In this document: in pieces, positions 56,824 through 64,000 of the stretch | Position numbering within the stretch: the first letter of the stretch is position 1 | How the letters are laid out: every line of letters starts with the position of its first letter | NCBI GenBank assembly: GCA_036927565.1 | Contig: JAYESD010000001.1 | Span: forward strand, 141,659,415 to 141,723,414 | DNA: 64,000 nucleotides | Direction: 5' to 3' | Origin: Tuctoria greenei | Lineage: Eukaryota > Streptophyta > Magnoliopsida > Poales > Poaceae | Notes under the pieces: model-generated | Seen by the model: the letters and a program-made list of their open reading frames with translations, nothing else | Databases searched by the model: none | Told to the model about the DNA's origin: nothing | Program-made: the position numbers and the translations under genes

Positions 56824-58600
56824 TGTAGGATCGAAGAGCATGTGAAAAGCTACCAGAGGGGGAGTGAATGGTAGATTTAAAAATCTTACGCAGCGGAAAC
56901 AATTAAACCCCAAACCCTTTAGGCAGAAAAATGATCTGTTAAAGAAATCATGTGTGAGACTAATCTAAACGTGTTTCACCATGAAAAAAGTGATATATAT
57001 CAGAGAGAATCAAGTAACGAAGACAACACAAAAGGAATCACTCAAATCCGTCGAGAAAAACTCAAGCTATGATCGAAAGATCAAACAAGGTCAATCTGCC
57101 CTACCCGAGAAAAAAACAGTTCTGGAATGCTGCAAAGAAACTCGTGTAGGTAAGAAACCACAAGTCCAATGACCGTGAAATTTTTGCATATGATAGATAA
57201 TCAAGTTGTGAAGACAACCCAAAAAGAATCACGTCAATTGGATCTGTAAAACTCGAGTTATGATAAAACCACCTACGAAAGGTAGTGCTGTCCAGAAACT
57301 CGACGAGTAAAACTTGTATGGAACAAGTCTGACGAACAAGGCACAAAAGTTCCGTCAAACTACGAATTTTATTCAATAGAACACAAGAGGAACAGCCCCA
57401 AAGTCGTGCACCACGAGCTCTGGGCTCCCTTGCTTATATAACCAGCTCGAAAGCCAAATCAACTCAGATCAGGAACCTAATCCTACTCTGTTCACGAATC
57501 GTAACTTTCCATAACTGCTTAGGATTCTTCTATACGCAGATAAAAGCAATATTAAGACTTCAAAACACCTTAGGAACGTATCCCACATTCCTAAACAACT
57601 CAAATTCGTGACCCACGTTAAATCCTATCATAACCAACTCAAATCTTTCCATATTTGAGTCAAACCCGACTCAGCCGCAGCCTGAGTCCATAACCTAGTC
57701 GGTTGGACCTTTTTGACCAACTCTTTACGTCCACATCTCTTCATCACGTCTCGGAACAATGTATCCACATCCATGCACTCCTTGCACACGTGCAAACATC
57801 TTCCAATGAGGTCCATGATACCTTCATATGCATTGTTCTTGATTCAATCATGTTGCGCAACCTCCTAATCAGCTCAACCACAATTCCTCCTGAATTTGGT
57901 TGTTGGAACCTCATCTCCTCCCTGAGACTAGTACAATGGATCCCGTCACCAGCCATGTCTTGAACTCAAGCAACACCTGCACATGAATAAACAACCAATC
58001 CATACGAGCCCAAGTCCTCGACTTGACTCAAGTTAGTTCCGAACACAACACCCTACGTGAGAACCTCACATAAGCATGTTGCAAAGCATAGCAAAACGAT
58101 ATCAGCCATATCAACCAAAACGCACCAAAAACTTAGCAAATGAATACTAAGCAATCTTTCCAACGATGTAAAGCAAGTACGAAACATTGCAAATGAAAAG
58201 CAGAAGCACTGCGGTCAAATTCCAGACATTGTTAGAGCAAACCAGACCTTGAGCCAGAGCTTACAAAAGCTAGTAGAACCTAGTGCCGGAATTTACCCGA
58301 ACTAGTATAGCCAAGCTCCTGCCGGAGCTTACAAAACTAGCAGGACCTTGTGCTGGAGCTAACCAGAACTAGTCGGAACTAGTAAACCCAAAAGTCGGAG
58401 CTAGAAAAATCAACTCGGAGCTTAGCAAAAACACGTCAGAGCTATCAAAGACATGTCGGAGCTAAAGACAAAAATCACCGGAGCTAACCAAAGCTAGTCG
58501 GACCTTAATAAAAAGGTGTTTTGGTGATATTCAAAACTTTTATCGTCAAAGCAAGTGTATTCACTACAAGTCAATGTATTCAACACATATAGGTCTTACA
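56824..58600 (-). repeat. Sir-C 5' LTR (1777 bp)
   Basis: Plus-strand ends TGTAGGATCG and AGGTCTTACA. The TATA box is TTATATAA at 57434-57441 and the word array is at 58238-58505. Confidence 0.92.
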
Positions 58601-58605
58601 TTGTA
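58601..58605. repeat. Target-site duplication TTGTA, right copy (Sir-C)
   Basis: Exact match to 48558-48562. Confidence 0.92.
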
Positions 58606-61600
58606 TAGGTTCATGGCCGCAGCCCATTATGGCTATTTGGTGTTGAAGATGCTGACACCTTCAGATGTTCTCCGGATCCGCGGGGATCGTACTGTAGGAG
58701 TCACCGTGTTGGAAGAACTTCACGCGCTTACAATAGTGTAGGAAGAAGCATCCGTCAAGGAGCTAGCTGCTCAACCTCCGAGCACTCGCCATCGAGGCTC
58801 AACCTCTGCACCACGTGTGCAACCAAGCGACGACACCGACATTCCCGTCAAAGTCGTCCAGATTAGTTCTGATGCTGCCCAGACCACCCATATATTGGGA
58901 GGACTGGACAACAAATAGGAACTCGCGCTCATCACTTTCCTCCGGGCGAATGTTGACGTGTTTGCCTGGCAACCGTCACAAATGCCTGGGATCCCTAGGG
59001 AGGTGATTGAGCACAGCCTGAAGATTTACCCTGACGCACGACCAGTACACTAGAAGCCCCAGAAGCAATCAGTCGAGCGACAGAACTTCATACGACAAGA
59101 AATCAAGAAGTTGATCGAAGCTGGTTTCATCCTAGAGTTTCATCAACTACAATGTCTGGCAAATCCAGTTCTTGTGCCCAAGGCCAGTAGGAAGATCCGG
59201 ATGTGTATCGACTACACCACCTTGAATAAGGCATGTCCAAAAGATCCATTTCCACTACCTAGGATAGACCAGATAGTGGACTCCACCTCTGGGTGTGAGC
59301 TATTGTGTTTCCTAGATGCATATTCTGGTTACCATCAGATCCAAATGTCTAGGGAAGATGAAGAGCATATTGCCTTCATAACAGTAGATGGATTGTATTG
59401 CCATACTACCATGTCATTTGGTCTCAAAAATGTTGCTTCAACTTTTGTGCGAGCCATGCACAAAACATTCGGAGATCTCGGACTTGGTGGAGGTATATGT
59501 CGATGACATCATCGTGAAGGTCAAGAACAAGGAATCACTCCTTGACAACCTGCAAGCCGTCTTCGACAAGTTGCGCATGACGCACACCAAGCTGAACCCG
59601 GACAAATGTGTCTTTGGGGTTAGCTCTGGGAAGCTCCTCGGATTCTTAGTGAATCACCGAGGAACTGAGGCAAACCCGACGAAGATCAAGGCTATTGAAG
59701 ACATGCGGCCCCCAGCCCGCATCAAGGATGTACAGAAGCTAACTAGATGTCTAGCCGCGCTCAACCGATTCATCTCAAGACTGGCGGAGCGAGCACTTCC
59801 CTTCTTCAAGTTATTGAGGAAGATCGGGCCATTCCACTAGTCTGAAGAAGCAGAAAAGGCGTTCCACGAGCTCAAGCAGCTTCTCACCACACTACCAATC
59901 TTGGTAGCTCTGAACACTAGTGAGCCTCTTTTGCTTTAAATTTCGGCAACTATGGAGGTTGTCAGTATGGTCCTGGTCGCAGAAAGACCGGAATCACCTA
60001 CAGTTCAGGAGCCCAGACCCCTCCGGGAGGGTTTGAATTTACCTGAAGGTGAGTTTGGGTCCCAGCCCCCAGGCACGGATCTTCAAGACAAGCAGCCTGA
60101 GAATCAACCTCTCTCAACTGAGGGAGTTCACATGGCTGAAGAACAAGTTATGGACCCCTCTAGGAGGGTTCGGGAAGATCAAGAAGAAGCTTCGGACCCC
60201 TTCGGGAGGGTCTGGGTTGATGAAGAAGAAGCTTTGGGCCCCTCCAGGAGGGTCTGGACCGTCCAGCAGCCAGTGTACTGTATCAGTGAAGTACTCCACG
60301 ATGTCAGGACTTGATACATTGAGGTGCATAAAGCTGCTTTATGCAATCCTTATTGCCTCAAGGAAGCTACATCACTACTTCCAAGCCCACAAGATATCAA
60401 TGGTAACATCCTATGCACTGTGTGCTATACTGCATAACCCCAATTCTACTAGGAATGTTGCAAAATGGGAATCGAGGACGCCATGGTAATAGGGCCACAA
60501 GGACTGCCACCAAGGGTCGTAGGTGCTGCGGGAAGCTCCGAGCAACCCAGCACGCAAGACTCAGAAGCTCAAGTTAGCTCCAATGCATGGATCTCGGAGA
60601 TCCAGAGCTACTTGAAAGACAATGTCCTTCCTGAAGATGGTGCATCCGCTAATTGGATCGTCAGATTGGCTAAAATATACACGTTGGTAGAAGGGGGTCT
60701 CTACTGGCGCGGTGCCAATGGCGTCCTAATGTGGTGCATTGCAAGTGAAGAAGGTTGCGAGCTCCTCGCGGAAATCCATGGAGGCGAGTGTGGGAACCAC
60801 GCGTCTTCTCGCACGTTGGGCAGTAAAGCCTTTCGGCATGGTTTTTACTGGCCTACAGCACTCCAGGGTGCAGTTGAGCTGGTAAAAAAGTGTGAAATTT
60901 GCCAGTTCCACGCGAAACAAATTCACACTCCAGCTCAGTCACTACAAATGATACCTCCTACATGGCCATTCACTGTGTGGGGGATGCACATTTTAGGACC
61001 TTTCCTGAAAGCTATCGGAGGTTACAGGTTCCTGTACGTCGCCATCGACAAGTCCACCAAGTGGTCGGAAGCTACTCCTGTTGTGACAATCAACAAGCAG
61101 TTAGCTATCAAGTTCTTCAAGTCCATAGTCTACAGATTTGGAGTTCCAAACAGAGTCATCACTGACAACGGAACCCAATTCACAAGTGCAGCATTCCAAG
61201 AATATTGCGAAGACCTTGGCATTCAAGTCAGCTACGCATCAGTAGCTCACCTGGCAAGTAATGGCCAAGCCGAGAAAGCAAATGCAGAAATATTGAAAGG
61301 ACTCAAGACGCGCACATACGAGGACTTGAAAAAACATGGAGCCAACTGGATAGAGGAGCTTCCATCCGCATTGTGGGCAAGTAGGACTACACCTAGTCGG
61401 TCAACTGAAGAGACACCCTTCTTCCTGGTGTACAGAGCTGAAGCGGTCCTTCCTCTAGAGATCTCCATGGGGTCGCTCTGGGTTTGGACCTCGATGAAGC
61501 CACGGAGGACAAGCTCCAGCGTGAAGACCTTGACCTCGTTGAAGAGGGAAGGTGCCAAGCTGTTGTCCGGAATGCATGATATCGTCAGGCGCTCCGGTGC

Positions 61601-61822
61601 TATCACTAAAGGCATGTGCATAACCGACAGCTTGAACAAGGTGTTCTGGTGCTGCGAAGAATACTAACTCGAGAAGGGATGAAAAAACTTTATCCCAGCT
61701 GGTAAGGTCCCTTTCGAGTGATCAAAGTATCCCGTCCCGGATGCATTCGCTTGGAAACAGAGGATGGGACCCCACTTCCCAATCCTTGGAACATCGAGCA
61801 CATTCATAAGTTTTATGCTTAG
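58606..61822 (+). pseudogene. Gyp-2 pol (end of protease, RT, RNase H, integrase)
   Basis: The protease end (FMAAAHYGYLVLKM) resumes right after Sir-C. RT is at about 59100-59940, with CIDYTTLNKACPKDPFPLPRID and LDAYSGYHQI. A frame change near 59490 leads into YVDD (59496-59507) and LNPDKCVFGV. Stops include 58915, 59050, 59838 and 59938. RNase H is at about 59950-60480 and contains an inserted low-complexity segment of about 85 residues built from palindromic repeats. Integrase is the long frame 60465-61667. It has the H-H-C-C zinc domain (HGGECGNHA, then CEICQFH), ITDNGTQF for the second Asp, and the Glu in NGQAEKAN. The first catalytic Asp is replaced by His in GMHILGPF (codon 60987-60989). 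The C-terminal tail ends near PWNIEHIHKFYA, TAG 61820. Confidence 0.85.
60011..60262 (+). repeat. Palindromic repeats inside Gyp-2 RNase H coding DNA
   Basis: Four variants of GACCCCTCCGGGAGGGTCTG (starting near 60016, 60150, 60198 and 60238) are embedded in an open, in-frame acidic segment between the first strand of RNase H and its continuation (VYCISEVLHD, near 60277). Another copy is at 61911 in noncoding DNA. The word is nearly self-complementary. Confidence 0.7.
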
Positions 61823-63343
61823 TTTCACAGAGGTTAGTCTGTAATTACACACAATGTAAGTTATAGAGTCTATACACAGAGTCAGGTAGGTCCTAAAGGA
61901 GAACATCTGGACCCCTCCGGGAGGGCCCGGCAAGTTCAAAGCCCACCTAACTTGGTCCCTGTACTGAAAGTGTGGCTTACCTACCATGGGTCAGAACAAG
62001 ATGAATAGCACACTTGGCCTGGTTCCGTACCCTAAGCGTGTCCTTGTCTCCCCTGTAACTAGGACCTATAATAAAACACATTGTTGTGTGAAAGCAATCT
62101 CCATGTGCATCAATTTTTGTACAGGCTCGTTTTCTTTTACTATCCTTTTCCTTCTTATCTATAACAGGGTTGTGCAATTCTTTTTGAGCTTTAATCCAAG
62201 TTATTCATATGTTGTACACGTCATACTGTTGGTTTTTTTGGATCTTAGCATTGCTAGACGATCTACTCGCCTGAACGCCAAAGCTAGTCTCAGGTCCAGA
62301 GTGTGCAATCGACTTAGCCTGGTCAAGCACCCTAAGTACGCCACTCTACCTACATTCCAGCATGCCTCAGTAGGGCGAGTCCAGAAGGCAGTTTGATCTG
62401 GAGATATTACATCAATGTACTTGTTATCATATTGAGTTCCTTTGGATCTAAAATTCAAATAAGAACAGTAAGCCATAAAAGAGTTATCGACGAGAGGACA
62501 AATTTTATTGTTTTTCTTGTCTTTGATGCGCAGGAAAAATGAAAACTCATGGTGATGCTAGACGATGCCGGAGATACTAAGCTCCGACATCCCCCAAGGG
62601 GGCCCTCCGTCGATGTTTTGTATGTTGAAAGTGGGTGTCATCAGAGCTAACAAAGCTCCGACAACTCCCATGAGGGCCAGTTGTCGACGTGAAGAATTAA
62701 CAGCAATATCACTCTGAAGGAATTCGCTGTCGACGTATTATTCGTTGATGGTGGATATCGTCAAAGCCAGGAAGCTCTGATGATCCCGGGGGTCCCGATG
62801 TTGACGCTCTAAGTGTTGATAGTGGGTGTAGTGAAAGCTATAAAGCTCCGACAACCCCCAGGGGGCCTGCCGTCGATGCTCTATGTGTTAGCAGTGGGCA
62901 CCGTCGGACCTACCAAGCTCTAGCATCTCCCAGAGGGCCCGCCGTCGACGTCACAAAGGGTCCCTGGAGATGTCAGAAGTAAACTTCAGACCTAAAAGCT
63001 AAGCGTTCTACCTACAAGTTTGAAGCGTTCAAGTCATCAAGACATTATTAGAAATTTTTGCTACATGTTCGCGATCAAATTGTACGCATCTACCAGGGGG
63101 CCAACAAGATACAGTACAATGCATTGAAGACAAACACAAAATGGAATTCATTCATTTAAGGAGTTTGGATTTCATTCATTTAAAGGACTAGACTGGATTA
63201 CACAATGAGGATTACAGTAAAAGGCAAAACAAAAAGGTCCTGGCTACTAGACGTCCTAAGTTCTATGGAAATACGATGCAACTATCTTGGCAGCTTCTTG
63301 AACGTTGGCCCTAGCAGCATCTTCCTCTTCAATAATGGGCCCT
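61823..63343 (+). other. Gyp-2 3' noncoding region
   Basis: No sense-strand coding region is visible. It contains a palindromic CCCCTCCGGGAGGG word (61911-61926), a tract of about 72-bp imperfect tandem repeats (62579-62965), and otherwise no feature I recognise. Confidence 0.6.
62579..62965 (+). repeat. Imperfect tandem repeat, about 72 bp
   Basis: Units beginning AAGCTC(C/T) start at 62579, 62653, 62772, 62843 and 62915. Each runs AAGCTCCGACA(A/T)C, CCCAGGGGGCC, GTCGATG/GTCGACG and GTGTTGATAGTGGG or a variant. The interval 62653-62772 is longer and holds a divergent extra part. Confidence 0.75.
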
Positions 63344-64000
63344 TCAAACACCGGATCCAGAGAAAGTTGAGGGGTCTCGGCTTTTGAAACACGTCAACAC
63401 AAATTCGATGACGTTCTTGGCCAAAGACTTTCCTTCTGTCTCCAATTGATCGGCAATGATGTCACCCATCATGTCCATCTTGTTGCTAGTAGAGTCCAAT
63501 GCCACCAGCGCCTTGTCCAGCTCCGGTTTAGCATCTTCCGGACGTACCGGGTTGAAGCCAAGCGGCACCAAAGCCTTGTTAGCGTGCCCCGGGAAGTCCC
63601 AAACTTGTCGGGACTCCGTTGCCCTCAAATTATTGAGGTCCTCCAGTGATCGCCTAGCGGCCGCAAGCTCCGAACTCTCTTGGGCAATGCATTCAACCTT
63701 TTGGCATGTTGCTGAATACTCTCAACCACCTGCCTTTCGCGGTCTGCAAACTCCAACTCGCGGAGGTGGATACGGTTCCACGGTCCACCAGGTCCTTCTC
63801 CCTGCCTTGTACTCTCTCCTCCCTAGTGGCAACATCAGCTTCTCTCTTGGAGAGCTCCTGTCCCATCTTCAAGTGCTTCTCCTCCTCTTGCTTGCACCGC
63901 TGATTAAGCTTTTTTGTGCGGTCAGCCAAGTTTTGCTCTCCCAGAGACAGTTTCTGGGCTAGCTCCTCCTCCATCTTCATGATATCCTCCTTCTTCTCCA
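63344..64000 (-). pseudogene. Antisense extra ORF of Gyp-2 (coiled coil), runs off the window
   Basis: Read on the minus strand it is open from the window edge to about 63693. It encodes a strongly charged coiled coil (for example KLSLGEQNLADRTKK and REERVQGREKDLVDRG). After a shift it continues at 63344-63628 with MDMMGDIIADQLETEGKSL and FVLTCFKSRDPS. Extra ORFs in antisense orientation downstream of pol have been reported for Tat-lineage gypsy elements, and position and orientation fit that. The protein's function is not known to me. There is a frame break between 63628 and 63693, so the copy is probably dead. Confidence 0.65.

Larger units (their letters stand above)
48563..58600 (-). mobile_element. 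Sir-C, complete SIRE-like copia element without env-like gene
   Basis: A 10,038-bp element on the minus strand with LTRs of 1759 (3') and 1777 bp (5'), duplications TTGTA, initiator-Met primer site, an intact gag and a broken pol. The LTR pair shows clearly more differences than the Sir-A or Sir-B pairs, so it is probably older. Between pol and the 3' LTR there is about 1 kb of noncoding DNA and no env-like frame. Relic E is related to its gag. Confidence 0.93.
45601..64000 (+). mobile_element. Gyp-2, Tat/Retand-like gypsy element split by Sir-C; 3' LTR outside the window
   Basis: A 5' LTR (45601-46432) and a primer site are followed by gag and protease (46469-48557). After the Sir-C insertion come RT, RNase H and integrase (58606-61822), a long noncoding 3' region, and an antisense reading frame at the window end. 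The possible target duplication is GACGG (45596-45600). The pol order (integrase last, no chromodomain) and the antisense extra ORF fit the Tat lineage (Retand/RIRE2 type). Many stops make this copy defective. Confidence 0.85.

Overview
This window looks like intergenic heterochromatin from a plant nuclear genome, most likely a grass. I see no host gene. Almost everything is transposable element: Ty1/copia and Ty3/gypsy LTR retrotransposons with plant initiator-Met-type primer sites, and a CACTA-like DNA transposon that encodes a ULP1-type protease. The grass assignment is an inference from the mix of element types; species cannot be told. I use working names: Gyp-1, Gyp-2, CACTA-1, Sir-A, Sir-B, Sir-C, Cop-D and relic E.

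Layout. 1-6269: Gyp-1, a Tekay/Del-like chromovirus with a long LTR (2894 bp), most of gag and RT deleted. 6270-7990: the 3' end of another copia element with an env-like ORF. 7987-9867: a 0.79-kb tandem triplication and a perfect 30-bp inverted repeat. About 9.8-27694: CACTA-1, whose ORF2-type gene (exons from 11335, ULP1 protease domain at the end) is split by Sir-A (12668-24638, minus strand, duplication ATATC). 27930-29339: relic E, a decayed gag piece related to Sir-C. 29340-32912 and 45032-45600: Cop-D (minus), split by Sir-B (32913-45031, plus strand, duplication AGCAC). 45601 to beyond the window: Gyp-2, a Tat/Retand-like gypsy element sitting in the Cop-D gag, itself split by Sir-C (48563-58600, minus strand, duplication TTGTA). 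From outside inwards the nest reads E, then Cop-D, then Sir-B and Gyp-2, then Sir-C.

The retroelements follow the usual plan of LTR, primer site, gag, protease, integrase, RT, RNase H (copia) or protease, RT, RNase H, integrase (gypsy), polypurine tract, LTR. Sir-A and Sir-B add a GC-rich third gene ('env-like', resembling the plant transposon protein domain PF20167) downstream of pol. No pol in the window is intact; two gag frames (Sir-A 708 aa, Sir-C 757 aa) are fully open.

The most interesting pattern is regulatory-looking. Sir-A and Sir-B carry arrays of a 17-bp near-palindrome, CATCGGATGATCCGATG, directly upstream of a TATA box at two places in each element: in the LTR promoter, and again just before the env-like gene, where a TATTTAAA box and a GC-rich leader follow. 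In the LTRs the five main sites have the same spacing (83, 78, 86, 110 bp) in both elements. Unrelated elements here carry their own palindromic words in comparable places (CGGACTAGTCCG upstream of the Gyp-1 TATA box and in the 6.3-7.1 kb relic; a CGGAGCT/ACTAGT word in Sir-C; a CCCTCCGGGAGGG word inside Gyp-2 coding DNA). This would fit each family having its own palindromic upstream element, shared by two promoters in the env-carrying ones.
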